A stretch of 64,000 nt of DNA, taken from NCBI RefSeq assembly GCF_030580865.1, contig NZ_JAUQSY010000004.1:248001-312000 (forward strand), written 5' to 3'. The stretch is from Hymenobacter aranciens. Its GTDB lineage: Bacteria; Bacteroidota; Bacteroidia; Cytophagales; Hymenobacteraceae. Both the position numbers and the translations under genes were made by a program. Of this stretch, positions 54,817 through 63,868 are shown in pieces (position 1 is the stretch's first letter; every line of letters starts with the position of its first letter). The notes beneath the pieces are model-generated. The model was not told where the DNA came from. It did no database searches and was given only the letters and a program-made list of their open reading frames with translations.

Positions 54817-56814
54817 TTACTGCAGGACGACCTTGGTAGCGGAAGCGCGCTGGCCCACGGTCAGGCGCAGGGTGTACACCCCGGCCGCCAGCCCGCGCGT
54901 GCTCACGCGCTGCTCGCTGCTGCCCGCCGCCACCGCCACCTGCCGCACCACCTGCCCCAGCGCATTCACCAGCGCCGCCGACCCGGCCCCCTGCGCGCCC
55001 GCCACGCGTAGCGTCAGCTCGCCCGTGTTGCTCGGGTTGGGGTACACGGCCAACTCGCCGGCCGCCGCCGCCGCGCGCGTGCCCAACACCGTGTTGGTGG
55101 CCGACACCGTGAAGGCGCCGTTCACATCCGACGAGCCGAAGCCCGACACGGCCAGCCAGTAGCGCTGCCCCGCCACCAGCCCCGTGAAGGTTACTGGCGC
55201 CGCAAAGCCGGCATTGTTGGTCGTTGCCGCTGCGCAGCCCACTTGCATAAACGGACCGCTCGTGCAGTCGGGCGCCGTGAACAGGCGCACCATGCCCGCA
55301 GTCGTGCCAGCCAGGTTCAGCGTCGTGCTGGTGGCGTTGGCGCCCAGCGTGAACACGAACCACACATCCTTGGGGGCAGCCGCCGGCGAGCAAGCCGGCA
55401 GGCTGATGCCCGTTTGCTGGCTGGTGGTGGCTCCGATGGTGGTGCCGCCTACGGCTCCGCTGGTGCTGGGCAGCGCAAACGCGCCGCAGGGCTCGTCGTT
55501 GTCAGGCACCGTTAGCAGCGTAGCGAAAGCCACGGGGCCGGTGCGGGTGCCAGTGCCACCGCCAACGCAGATAATGCTGACGTAGAACTCGTAGTTAGTA
55601 TCGGGCGTCAGGTTGTTGAGCGTAGTGCCGTTGGTGGTGATGCCCGTGATGCGGGTGCCGCCGGTCGCGGGGTCGAAACCAGCCGGACCGTAGATAATGG
55701 TGTAGCTAGCCCCAGCGGGCAGCGGCCCGGCCCAACTCAGGCTAGCCGTGGTGTTCGTCGTATTATTCACCGTGAGGCCGCCCGCCGAGGGACAAGCTAC
55801 CGAGAAATTTCCTGCTCCCGATAGGCTGCTGCTCCCGAGCGCACCGCCGCACTCCTGACGCACGAAAAACTGGTAGCTGCCCGGAGCCAGACCCGTGATG
55901 GCGCTGGAAGTAGTCGTAACGCCGGTGATGGTGGTGCCACCGGTAGCGGGGTTGAAGCCCGTTGGGCCGTAGATAATGGTGAACGGACCGGGGTTGGGAT
56001 TGCTGGCCGAGAACGAAACCGCAGCCGTGGTATTGGTTACCACTGCCGAGAGGCAGCGCGGAATCGGGCAGCTCGTTGGTACGGGCGGCACAAACGAATA
56101 TACCTGCCCGGAGGCCGGCAGGGTAGAAATGTTGGTGGTTTCGGTGGTACCGCTAGCCACCGGGTTGGCCGAAACGTTGTTCAGCGACAGAAACGACGCG
56201 CAGCCACCGGCAGCAGTGATGCCCGACAAACCCACGGAAGCCGTGATGCCAGCAGGCGTGCCTCCGCCGTTCTGATAAATGTAGCGCACTTGATTAGTAC
56301 CCTCGAACAGCTGAACCTGCATCGAAAACGGTGCCGCGCTGTTGCTGAGGCGAGACCAGTTGAGCCATTCGAAGATAAATACGCGGTTGGGAGCCGTGCC
56401 CGTAGTGGCAAAGCTGGCAGCAGCGTTGGCGCCGCGGCCGTCCAGGTCGTCCCAGAACGGAGCTACGCGTGGCCGCTCGGCAGCGGTACCGGTGGCAAGG
56501 TTGTTGGTCAGGCTGTTGGCGGTAGCAGCCGTGTTAAACGTCAGCCAGCCGTTGGACGAAGCTTTGAACTGCGTGTAGGCAGTACCATCGAAAACGAAGG
56601 AAAAGCCTAGTGGAAAGACGCCTGACAGCGCATCGTCAACCAGCAGTGCGGGTACCGGAGTGCCGCCGGTAAGCGGGGCATACGTATCAGTGCTGGGCGT
56701 AAATGTGTACGCATCAACCTGAGCCTCGGCCTTGGTGGTCAATAGCAATCCACCGGCCAGCAGCATCGCGCCAGCGAAGAGCTTGCCTGGATTAGGGTAA
56801 AAGGGTTTTCCCAT
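54817..56814 (-). CDS. T9SS protein with fibronectin-type domains (paralog 2)
   Basis: The 665-aa protein has a signal peptide (GAMLLAGGLLLTTKAEAQ), the same N-terminal domain as paralog 1 (LGFSFVFDGTAYTQFKASSNGWLTF, FWDDLDGRG), fibronectin type III repeats (TIIYGPTGFNPATGGTTITG, TIIYGPAGFDPATGGTRITG), and the same PPC-like plus T9SS sorting end as paralog 1. It lacks one of the two PPC-like modules. The start MGKPFYPN at 56814 matches the start of paralog 1 (both have the sequence ATGGGTGAAGAA-like just outside on the other strand); the upstream ATG at 56958 would add 48 residues. Confidence 0.87.
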   Translation of the reverse strand: MGKPFYPNPGKLFAGAMLLAGGLLLTTKAEAQVDAYTFTPSTDTYAPLTGGTPVPALLVDDALSGVFPLGFSFVFDGTAYTQFKASSNGWLTFNTAATANSLTNNLATGTAAERPRVAPFWDDLDGRGANAAASFATTGTAPNRVFIFEWLNWSRLSNSAAPFSMQVQLFEGTNQVRYIYQNGGGTPAGITASVGLSGITAAGGCASFLSLNNVSANPVASGTTETTNISTLPASGQVYSFVPPVPTSCPIPRCLSAVVTNTTAAVSFSASNPNPGPFTIIYGPTGFNPATGGTTITGVTTTSSAITGLAPGSYQFFVRQECGGALGSSSLSGAGNFSVACPSAGGLTVNNTTNTTASLSWAGPLPAGASYTIIYGPAGFDPATGGTRITGITTNGTTLNNLTPDTNYEFYVSIICVGGGTGTRTGPVAFATLLTVPDNDEPCGAFALPSTSGAVGGTTIGATTSQQTGISLPACSPAAAPKDVWFVFTLGANATSTTLNLAGTTAGMVRLFTAPDCTSGPFMQVGCAAATTNNAGFAAPVTFTGLVAGQRYWLAVSGFGSSDVNGAFTVSATNTVLGTRAAAAAGELAVYPNPSNTGELTLRVAGAQGAGSAALVNALGQVVRQVAVAAGSSEQRVSTRGLAAGVYTLRLTVGQRASATKVVLQ

Positions 56815-57518
56815 GGGTGAAGAAAAGAGGAGTGAAAAATGGGTGAAATATGGATTCCTGGTTGGCGCCAACCCGGAAGGGTATTCTGCCTTGAAATTTA
56901 TAAACAAACTGCCGAACGGGGGCTTTGGTTGGCGGGTTCTACGGGCAGATGTGGGCATTTACCTGCTTGGCCATGCCCTTTGCGGGTATTTATTCAGCAG
57001 GCTTTAGTCGTATCCCAATAATATAATCCTAGACTATTAGAGTATTTTATCTACGGCATTAAGATGGTAGTCCGGTCGGCAAATAGCGGCCCTTGCTATC
57101 TAAGCCTTTACTCTTAACGCCGCCCATCGGTTTGCCCCCAATAGGCACGGTAGTGCGCCAGCAGGGAGGCAAAAAGTGAGCAAGCGCAACCGAAAAGACC
57201 ATATTTTAGAGTTTTTTAGCCTGAATTTGAATCATTTATCAACGCACAAAGCGGCTTAGCTTTGCTTGCCGCAGCTCTTCCCTTTTAAGGAATAATCCTG
57301 AAAATTAGCCCAAAAAAATTGGCTTTTCTGAAAGCAATAAAAAGTTCCGGAATAGCGGATTTAAACACTTTTTGGCCCTGAATTTGCTAGCAATTCTGAA
57401 CCGCAATTACCGGGCAAAGGTCATTTCATTAGGCCGTACCTTTAGCCCTGTAAATACCCCCTCTATCACTCGTCTTACTTTATTTTCCACTCTCAACCAC
57501 CAGTTCTCTTCAACAACC
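56815..57518. other. Long divergent intergenic region
   Basis: 704 bases without a gene, AT-richer than the window average. It carries the promoters of two divergent secreted-protein genes, including the -7 box at 57437. The short open frames here show no family resemblance and none has a supporting start. A small RNA is possible but nothing in the sequence shows one. Confidence 0.6.
57437..57444 (+). promoter_or_regulatory. -7-like box (TACCTTTA) of the gliding-type gene
   Basis: 7 of 8 to TAnnTTTG, 75 bp before the ATG at 57519. It supports that start and argues against the in-frame start at 57372. Confidence 0.5.
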
Positions 57519-60158
57519 ATGAAGAAATTCCTACACTCCACCAGCCTGCTGTTGCTTAGCTGGTGCCTGCTTCTGGTAGGCACGCAGCAAGCACGTGCTA
57601 CGCACATTCAGGGCGGGCAGCTGACGTATGTTAACGTCGGCAACAACCAATACGTGGTTACGCTGTACCTGTACCGTGACTGCTCGGCGACTGCCACCCT
57701 ACCCACCAGCATGTCGCTGCTGGTCAAGAATGGTTGCACCGGCACTACGCAAGGCACCTACCCGATGAATCCGGTGCCTAACTCTATTGCGGTAGGCACT
57801 CAGTATTGCCCTGCTCAGCAGCAGGCATCTCAATGCGTTAGCACTGCCCAACTCCCGAACTATCAGACGCAGCAGTACCGTACGGCAACGGTGACGATTA
57901 CCCCCGGCCAGTGGCTGTTGAGCACTGAAATCTGCTGCCGCCCCAGCACTGCTAACCTGGATGGCCAGGCTAACTTCCGCTACGAAGCTTCGCTCAACAA
58001 CCTGATTACGCTGGCTGACGGCCAGACCCGGGTAATTCAAAACAACTCGGCGCAGTATTCGCCCCAAGATGTACCGGTGCCTTTCGTGTCCTATAACCAG
58101 TCGACTACTATCGGCTTCAACACCACCGACCCCGACAACACTCGCGCTAATCCTGACCAGGACTCGCTGGCCTATTCGCTGACCACCCCCCTGAAAGGCT
58201 GCAATCTACCGGTGGACTATTCCAATTACCCCGGTGGTTTCCCAACCCCGCACCCCACTATTCCGGGCTGCTTTATTCTTCCTCCGGCCAACACTCCCAC
58301 GTTATTCACGGCTCAGCTACCTATCGCAGTGGGCTTTAACACCACCGGGGCTTGTCCTATTCTCCAGGGCACGACGAATTTGTTCGCCTTCAACGCAGCA
58401 GCTGGTCAGTTTACTTTCACGCCCAACGTTTACCGTAATACTGCTCCCGGCTTGGGCGAAAACAAGTACGTGGTAGTAGGCCGCGTAGATGACTATCGTA
58501 AGCTGCCCGGCAGCAACCGTCGTTACCTAGTGGGTTCGGTGCGTCGCGAAATTTTCGTCATCGTAATCAACAGCAGCAACACCGTACCGTCGGCCCCGAC
58601 TGGCACGCCGGTAACGCCTAACGCTGGCACGACCGTAGTACAAACCGTCGATTCGCTCGACGTAACCATTCAGCCCTGTAACTACTCGCAGGTACTGGTG
58701 CGCTTCTCCGACCCCGACCCGACCGACCTGCTGACGGTATCGTACACTGGCGCTGGCACCATCCCGGTTGACATCCTGCAGAGCGGCGACATCGGTACTT
58801 ATACCCTGACTGGCAACGGTACCCGCAACCCGGTGGCCCGCTTCCTGTTCCAGCCCTCGCCGGCTTATAGCGGCCGCGTGCTCCGTATTCCCTTCCAGAT
58901 TCAGGATGATGCCTGCCCGGTACGTGGTCTGCAAACTCGGATTCTGGTTGTGCGCATTGCCAGCACCCGTCGTGACCTCGCTACTTCGGCTACCGTGGCC
59001 GGTGCTCCGGGCCTGGGCGCTATCAATACACCTGGCCTGCGGGAGGCTTCCATCTGCCCCGGTGGCTCGCTGCAACTGGTAGGCACGGTAACTCGCCCTG
59101 ACTCGACTCGTGGCCGTCTGCAAACCTACAACTACACCTGGACCGGTAACGGTATTCAAGGCAATGCCAATCAGGCGGTTGTTACGGTACGCCCGCTGAC
59201 GACGACCATGTACCGCCTGCAAGTGAACCCCACGAGCGGTTTCCAGACCGGAGTTTGTGCCGACATTGACTCTATTCTGGTGCGCGTAGTGGCTGAGCCG
59301 GAAGTAGCCGTTGTGGCTAGTAACGCCGACGTATGCCCCAACGGCGAAATCACCCTGACCGCCACAGCCAGCCGTCCGAACGATGCCCTGGTTGACAACT
59401 ACACCTACGAGTGGTTTGATGCTAACAACCAACTACTCAACCAGACTGGCAATACAGTTACCGTGCGTCCGACGGGCCCCACTTCGTATACGGTACGTGC
59501 TAAAGGTGCTTTGGCTTATGGCTGCGACGCTAGCAACAGCATCAACCTGAACGTGGCTCCGGTAGCCGTGGCCTCCTTCGATACGGTAAACGTCGTGGCT
59601 ATTTCGTCGCGTGCCGGCAGCCGCTCGTTGATTCCGCCGGTGACGTTTAAATTCACCAACACCTCGCGCCTGAACCCCATCAACTCCGCTTACCAGCTGG
59701 ACAGCGTGCGGTGGACCTACCAGCGCGTACGTACTGCTAGTGGCGAGCCTGTTACGTCGCTGCCAGTTCGTTTCTCCACTAGCCGCACCGAGGCTACCAC
59801 GCCTCCCTTGGAGCCGGGCTACTACCTCATCAAGCTGACGGTGAACACGCGTGCTGCAGGCACTAACTGCCCCGAGGCTACTGCTCAGTACACGGTATTC
59901 GTTCCGAACATCCAAGTACCGAACATCATCACCCCGAACGGTGACAACTTCAACGACTTCTTCGTGGTGAACGCCGACCAAAAGGGTGGCAAGCTCGAAA
60001 TCTTCAACCGCTGGGGCCGCAAGGTGCAGGAGTACGGTAACTACCAGAACAACTGGAATGGCGAAGGCCAATCCGACGGGGTGTACTACTACTACCTGAC
60101 TGACCGTCAAGGCAACAAAACCAAAGGTTGGGTGGAAATTGTGCGGGGCGGCAACTAG
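57519..60158 (+). CDS. Large surface protein with gliding-motility-associated C-terminal domain
   Basis: The 879-aa protein starts with a signal peptide (LLLLSWCLLLVGTQQARA) and the motif HIQGGQLTYVNVGNNQYVVTLYLYRDC, typical of large Bacteroidota surface proteins with Ig/PKD-like modules (SFTYEWF-like YTYEWFDANNQLL, LTATASRPND). It ends in the gliding-motility-associated (type B, CHU_C) sorting domain: VPNIITPNGDNFNDFFVVN, KLEIFNRWGRKVQEY, NWNGEGQSDGVYYYYLTDRQG. Type B proteins are exported by T9SS and often need a partner membrane protein (SprF/PorP); none is in the window. Adhesion or motility is inferred. Followed by a strong terminator. Confidence 0.9.
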   Translation: MKKFLHSTSLLLLSWCLLLVGTQQARATHIQGGQLTYVNVGNNQYVVTLYLYRDCSATATLPTSMSLLVKNGCTGTTQGTYPMNPVPNSIAVGTQYCPAQQQASQCVSTAQLPNYQTQQYRTATVTITPGQWLLSTEICCRPSTANLDGQANFRYEASLNNLITLADGQTRVIQNNSAQYSPQDVPVPFVSYNQSTTIGFNTTDPDNTRANPDQDSLAYSLTTPLKGCNLPVDYSNYPGGFPTPHPTIPGCFILPPANTPTLFTAQLPIAVGFNTTGACPILQGTTNLFAFNAAAGQFTFTPNVYRNTAPGLGENKYVVVGRVDDYRKLPGSNRRYLVGSVRREIFVIVINSSNTVPSAPTGTPVTPNAGTTVVQTVDSLDVTIQPCNYSQVLVRFSDPDPTDLLTVSYTGAGTIPVDILQSGDIGTYTLTGNGTRNPVARFLFQPSPAYSGRVLRIPFQIQDDACPVRGLQTRILVVRIASTRRDLATSATVAGAPGLGAINTPGLREASICPGGSLQLVGTVTRPDSTRGRLQTYNYTWTGNGIQGNANQAVVTVRPLTTTMYRLQVNPTSGFQTGVCADIDSILVRVVAEPEVAVVASNADVCPNGEITLTATASRPNDALVDNYTYEWFDANNQLLNQTGNTVTVRPTGPTSYTVRAKGALAYGCDASNSINLNVAPVAVASFDTVNVVAISSRAGSRSLIPPVTFKFTNTSRLNPINSAYQLDSVRWTYQRVRTASGEPVTSLPVRFSTSRTEATTPPLEPGYYLIKLTVNTRAAGTNCPEATAQYTVFVPNIQVPNIITPNGDNFNDFFVVNADQKGGKLEIFNRWGRKVQEYGNYQNNWNGEGQSDGVYYYYLTDRQGNKTKGWVEIVRGGN

Positions 60159-60178
60159 TCGCTCACTCATTCCGCAGT

Positions 60179-60211
60179 AAAAAGGGCCGTGCAGATGCAC
60201 GGCCCTTTTTT
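60179..60211 (+). terminator. Hairpin terminator after the gliding-type gene
   Basis: Perfect 15-bp stem AAAAAGGGCCGTGCA / TGCACGGCCCTTTTT with a 2-nt loop and a T tail, 21 bp after the stop. Confidence 0.9.
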
Positions 60212-60370
60212 GTGTTTAGAGTTGCTGGGAAAAGCCGCTTTGATGCTGTTGCGCCATTATCGTCCAGCTGTGGAGAAAGGCCTGTCGACTACCACAAGCG
60301 TAAAGCCGGTGCCCACATTCTTTTAGAGAAAGGGGTGAGGTTGCTCCGGACGGCGCGAAAGCCCTACCGA

Positions 60371-60437
60371 CTTCGACCACCCCCGTTTTCGCTACGCGAA
60401 AACATCCCCTCCTTTTCAAGGAGGGGAGTTGTCGTGC
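60371..60437 (-). repeat. Single copy of the family A repeat next to lnt
   Basis: One copy with the inner hairpin GTTTTCGC-GTA-GCGAAAAC. Its outer end (GCACGACAACTCCCC on the minus strand) directly follows the lnt stop codon. No inverted partner is seen nearby, unlike the two composite copies at 18.9 and 24.9 kb. The preceding 160 bases hold no gene. Confidence 0.88.
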
Positions 60438-62123
60438 TTACCGCTTGGGGCGGCGGGCTTGCCAGAAGGCAAACAGCAGCAAGAGCACCGCTACTATTTG
60501 CGTGCCGCGCCCCAGCAGTTCGCCAAAACGGGCGTAGAAGGTCAGCTCATCATTAAGATGCACCGTGCCGCGGCTGGCGGTGGGAATCCAGGCGGTTTCG
60601 GTTTGCACCACTTCGCCCCGCTGGTTGATGAAGCCGGTGAAACCGGTGTTGGCGGCGCGGGCCAGGTCGCGGCGGGTTTCGATGCAGCGCAGGGCGCCGT
60701 AGCGCAGCAGCTGATGGTAGCCGGGCGAGTCGTTCCACCAGGCGTCGTTGGTGAAAAGGCCCAGCAGGGTGGCACCGTTGTGGGCGTACTCGGCCGTGAA
60801 ATCGCCGTAGATGGACTCGTAGCAGATGAGGGGGGCCACGCGCAGCGCGGGCGCGTTGGCCGGCGCCGTGTACACGGTGCGCTCTTCCTGGCTGCCGTAG
60901 CTGCCCACGGTACCGCCCAAGTCGATGTGCGAGATGACGGAAGTGAGCAGTGGCGGAATCTTCTCCACGCCCGGCACCAGCCGCGACTTGTGGTAGAACT
61001 GCACCGGTGCCGTCGCGTCGGCAAAAAAGGCCCCGGCATTGAATACGTCATAGTAGCCTAGGTCGTCGCGGTAGCGGGCCGTGACGCTGGCTTCCAGCTT
61101 ATTCGGATAGCTTGTGACGGACGTGATGCCCGTGAGCAAAGCCACGCCCGGGTGGGCTTTCAGCCACTGCCGGACGCGGAAGATTTTGGGGTTACTCTCA
61201 ATCGTGTTTTCCCAGTACGACTCCTCCAGCGCCGTTTCGGGCCAGATGACGAGGCGCGTTTGCGGCGTCAGCTTCTGCTCCGAAAGCGTGAGCAGGCGGG
61301 TGAGCTGCTCGTCGTAGGAAATGAAATCCGGCGTGCCGGCAAACTTCTGCTTGTAAGGGTCGATGTTGGGCTGAACGAGGACGACTTCGGTGGCGGGGCC
61401 TTTTTCCTGGTAAAGGCTACCGATGAGGTAGGACAGGCCAATGGGCGCGGCTATCGCCAGGGCGGCCGTTAAAAATTGTGAATTAAAAGTTAAAAATTGA
61501 CGTGCAGACGGCGCTTCTGCGCTCACCAACTCATTTTTAATTTTTAATTTGCAATTTTTAATTAACCAATTAAAAATTAATAAGTTCACCGCCCACACCC
61601 ACAGCGAGCCGCCCAGAAAGCCGGTGTACTCGTACCACTGCACCCACTGCGGCGCGGCGGCAAAGCCGTTGCCCAGCGTCAGCCAGGGCCAGGTGAGGTC
61701 CCAGTGCAGGTGCAATTGCTCGAAGGCAATCCAGAACACCGGCAGCGAAAGGTAGCCGAGGCGGCTGCCCAGGCGCTTTTTAGTCTGGCGAAAGGCCATG
61801 AGCGGCAGGCACATCAGTAGCGCATTGAGCACCACGGCGGCAATGCCCCCGCCCAGCGTACTGTAGCTCACCCACCAAGTGGTGAAGGCATTCCAGAGCA
61901 GCAAGTACGTGTAGGTGTAGGCAAACACCTGCCGCTTGCGGGCGTTGGCCAGCGTAAGGCGGCGCTCAAGCAGCAAATACGGCACCCAGCCCACGAACAG
62001 CAGCAGCGCAAACGGAGCCGGATGCACCGGCCAGGCAGCCCACAGCAATGCCGGGCCCAGTAGTACCAGCAGCCAGTTAGGCAGCTGCGGGCTAGTCTTC
62101 TCCTTCAAAGTCGTCGGATTCAC
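60438..62123 (-). CDS. lnt: Apolipoprotein N-acyltransferase Lnt
   Basis: About six membrane helices (WLLVLLGPALLWAAW onwards) precede a nitrilase-type domain with the catalytic triad: Glu in LVIWPETALEE, Lys in FYHKSRLVPGVEKIPP and Cys in APLICYESIYGDF. It adds the third acyl chain to lipoproteins such as HmuY. The start is uncertain: ATG at 62234 overlaps rsmI by 143 bp; GTG at 62123 gives a 32-bp overlap and a normal length (561 aa), so I prefer it. Between the last helix pair and the nitrilase domain lies an in-frame AT-rich insert (61468-61566, KNCKLKIKNELVSAEAPSA) that breaks no motif. The stop abuts a family A repeat. Confidence 0.92.
   Translation of the reverse strand: MNPTTLKEKTSPQLPNWLLVLLGPALLWAAWPVHPAPFALLLFVGWVPYLLLERRLTLANARKRQVFAYTYTYLLLWNAFTTWWVSYSTLGGGIAAVVLNALLMCLPLMAFRQTKKRLGSRLGYLSLPVFWIAFEQLHLHWDLTWPWLTLGNGFAAAPQWVQWYEYTGFLGGSLWVWAVNLLIFNWLIKNCKLKIKNELVSAEAPSARQFLTFNSQFLTAALAIAAPIGLSYLIGSLYQEKGPATEVVLVQPNIDPYKQKFAGTPDFISYDEQLTRLLTLSEQKLTPQTRLVIWPETALEESYWENTIESNPKIFRVRQWLKAHPGVALLTGITSVTSYPNKLEASVTARYRDDLGYYDVFNAGAFFADATAPVQFYHKSRLVPGVEKIPPLLTSVISHIDLGGTVGSYGSQEERTVYTAPANAPALRVAPLICYESIYGDFTAEYAHNGATLLGLFTNDAWWNDSPGYHQLLRYGALRCIETRRDLARAANTGFTGFINQRGEVVQTETAWIPTASRGTVHLNDELTFYARFGELLGRGTQIVAVLLLLFAFWQARRPKR
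61468..61566. repeat. In-frame AT-rich palindromic insert within lnt
   Basis: Imperfect inverted repeat: left arm 61468-61500 starts GTTAAAAATTGTGAATTAA, right arm 61531-61566 is its approximate complement (TTTTTAATTTTTAATTTGC). GC content drops sharply against the flanks. It keeps the lnt reading frame open and adds about 33 residues between a membrane helix and the catalytic domain. Confidence 0.8.
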
Positions 62124-62856
62124 GTTCTTGTTCTTCGCGTTGGGAATAGCGGTTGGCTTTGGATTCGCGGGCTGGCGCGGGGCCACCTTCGACCACCAGC
62201 ACAATCTCGCCCTTAATGGTGGCGCGGGCGCCAAAATCGGCCAGGAGGCTGGCCAGGGTGCCAGTCACGGTTTCTTCGAATAGCTTGGTGAGCTCGCGGC
62301 TGACGGACGCCCGGCGGCCGGCTCCGAAAACTTCGGCCAGCTGTTCCAGCGTTTTCACGATGCGGTGCGGCGACTCGTAGAAAATCATGGTGCGCTGCTC
62401 CGTAATCAGCTCACGCAGGCGGGTCTGGCGGCCTTTTTTCACCGGCAGAAAGCCTTCGAACGTAAACCGCTCGGCCCCGAAGCCCGACTTGAGCAGCGCC
62501 GGCACGAAGGCCGTGGCCCCGGGCAGGCACTCTACGCCCAGGCCCCGGCTGAAGCACTCGCGCACCAGCAGAAAGCCGGGGTCCGAGATGCCCGGCGTGC
62601 CGGCATCCGATACCAGGGCCATGACTTCGCCCTGGGCCAGGCGCTCGAGCAGGCGGGGCACCTGCTGGTGCTCGTTGTGCAGGTGGTAGGCCAGCAGGGG
62701 CTTTTTGAGATTGAGGTGCTGCAGCAGGCGGCCGCTCACGCGGGTGTCTTCGGCCAGCACGGTGCTCACCTCACCCAGTATGCGGATGGCCCGCAAGGTG
62801 ATGTCTTCCAGGTTGCCGATGGGCGTAGGCACGAGGTACAGGACGGTGTCGGGCAT
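62092..62856 (-). CDS. rsmI: 16S rRNA (cytidine(1402)-2'-O)-methyltransferase RsmI
   Basis: The 254-aa tetrapyrrole-methylase-fold enzyme has YLVPTPIGNLEDITLRAI at the N-terminus, LAEDTRVSGRLLQHL, LVSDAGTPGISDPG (SAM loop), CLPGATAFVPALLKSGF and FYESPHRIVKTLEQL. It methylates C1402 of 16S rRNA. The C-terminal 25 residues are charged and extra. The 3' end overlaps the start region of lnt on the same strand, so they are co-transcribed. Confidence 0.96.
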   Translation of the reverse strand: MPDTVLYLVPTPIGNLEDITLRAIRILGEVSTVLAEDTRVSGRLLQHLNLKKPLLAYHLHNEHQQVPRLLERLAQGEVMALVSDAGTPGISDPGFLLVRECFSRGLGVECLPGATAFVPALLKSGFGAERFTFEGFLPVKKGRQTRLRELITEQRTMIFYESPHRIVKTLEQLAEVFGAGRRASVSRELTKLFEETVTGTLASLLADFGARATIKGEIVLVVEGGPAPARESKANRYSQREEQERESDDFEGED

Positions 62857-62966
62857 GGGTCAAAGGTACGGCGGCGGGCAGGCTTGCGGCTACGCCCTAA
62901 ACCCAAACCCGCAAACATAAGTACAACGCTTTCACAAGTCACCTTTCTTTCTTCAGCTTTCTTCCC

Positions 62967-63461
62967 ATGCCCATCGACCCCAACAACCGCCCCATCCGCG
63001 TCAGCTACGACGATACTACCGAGCAGGAAATGCAGGATGGCCACCACATTCCCAACGCTGACCCGCCCAAAAACGACGCCGCCCGCGGCGGCTTCGGCAA
63101 CCGCGACGGCAAGGAAGGTTTCGGCTCGGACACGGCCGGCGGCGAAACCGCCCTCGGCGTGAACGAAACCGCCGACAGCATGAGCCCGCCCGCCGACAAT
63201 ATGCGCTCGAATGACGAAGGCCGCGCCGGCCGCGCCAACCAGGACCTGCCCGACGAGGACGAGGACGACCTGAGCCCCGTGCGCCCGCTCGACGAGCTCG
63301 ACGCCCACGACTACCGCTCGGGCGTGGACGAAATGCAGAACCCCAACTCCCGCGTGGGCATGGGCCAGATGGAACCCAAGGCTCCCAAGCCCATCACCGG
63401 CACCGATACCAACGCCGAGCTGACCGACCCCAACGCTACCGATACGGCTATTGACCAATAG
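62967..63461 (+). CDS. Acidic, disordered hypothetical protein
   Basis: I do not recognise this 164-aa protein. It is rich in Asp, Glu, Gly, Asn and Pro with few hydrophobic residues (NQDLPDEDEDDLSPVRPLDELDAHDYRSG), has no signal peptide and should be disordered. It has normal host codon use and a clear ATG. The next gene, a smaller protein of like composition, follows at 69 bp on the same strand. A stress or hydration role is only a guess. Confidence 0.7.
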   Translation: MPIDPNNRPIRVSYDDTTEQEMQDGHHIPNADPPKNDAARGGFGNRDGKEGFGSDTAGGETALGVNETADSMSPPADNMRSNDEGRAGRANQDLPDEDEDDLSPVRPLDELDAHDYRSGVDEMQNPNSRVGMGQMEPKAPKPITGTDTNAELTDPNATDTAIDQ

Positions 63462-63530
63462 TTTCCGCTGCCAGGCTTCGCTCAGCCTGGCAACTCCTCC
63501 TTCCTTTCCACTTTTAACCTAATTCCCGCC

Positions 63531-63767
63531 ATGTCCTTGCCCAATCAAAACCCTGCTTCCGGCGACCAGAAGCCCAAAACGAATACCTCGGAAACTCATC
63601 CTGACAAACGCAACCTGCAAGGCACCTCCAAAGCTGATGCGTTGCCGGTGAGTGACCTTGACCCCGAAACGGAAGCCCGCCTCGAACAGGAAGCCCTCGA
63701 CGCCGGCTTGCGCCATCCCAACCGCAGCTACGATAAGCCCGACATCGACAAAGGTGCTTACAGCTAG
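63531..63767 (+). CDS. Small disordered hypothetical protein
   Basis: This 78-aa protein is polar and probably disordered (PNQNPASGDQKPKTNTSETH) with a short helical stretch (DPETEARLEQEALDAGLRH). It resembles the preceding protein in composition, not in sequence. No function can be given. It is followed by a weak hairpin. Confidence 0.65.
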   Translation: MSLPNQNPASGDQKPKTNTSETHPDKRNLQGTSKADALPVSDLDPETEARLEQEALDAGLRHPNRSYDKPDIDKGAYS

Positions 63768-63788
63768 AGCCCGTATTTATTTCATCTG

Positions 63789-63824
63789 AAAAAAGCGCCG
63801 CGTAACCCGCTGGTGCTTTTTTTT
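63789..63824 (+). terminator. Probable hairpin terminator
   Basis: AAAAAAGCGCC pairs with GGTGCTTTTTT (one G-U pair) around a 13-nt loop, followed by a T run, 21 bp after the stop. Confidence 0.65.
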
Positions 63825-63868
63825 GCGTACTGCCGCCCTGCAATTTCGCCGAAAACACCCTTTTGCTC

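Noticed and set aside
56813..57021. Short open frames in the divergent region before the gliding-type gene
   Set aside because: They overlap the reverse of a signal-peptide region and have no ribosome-site or family support.
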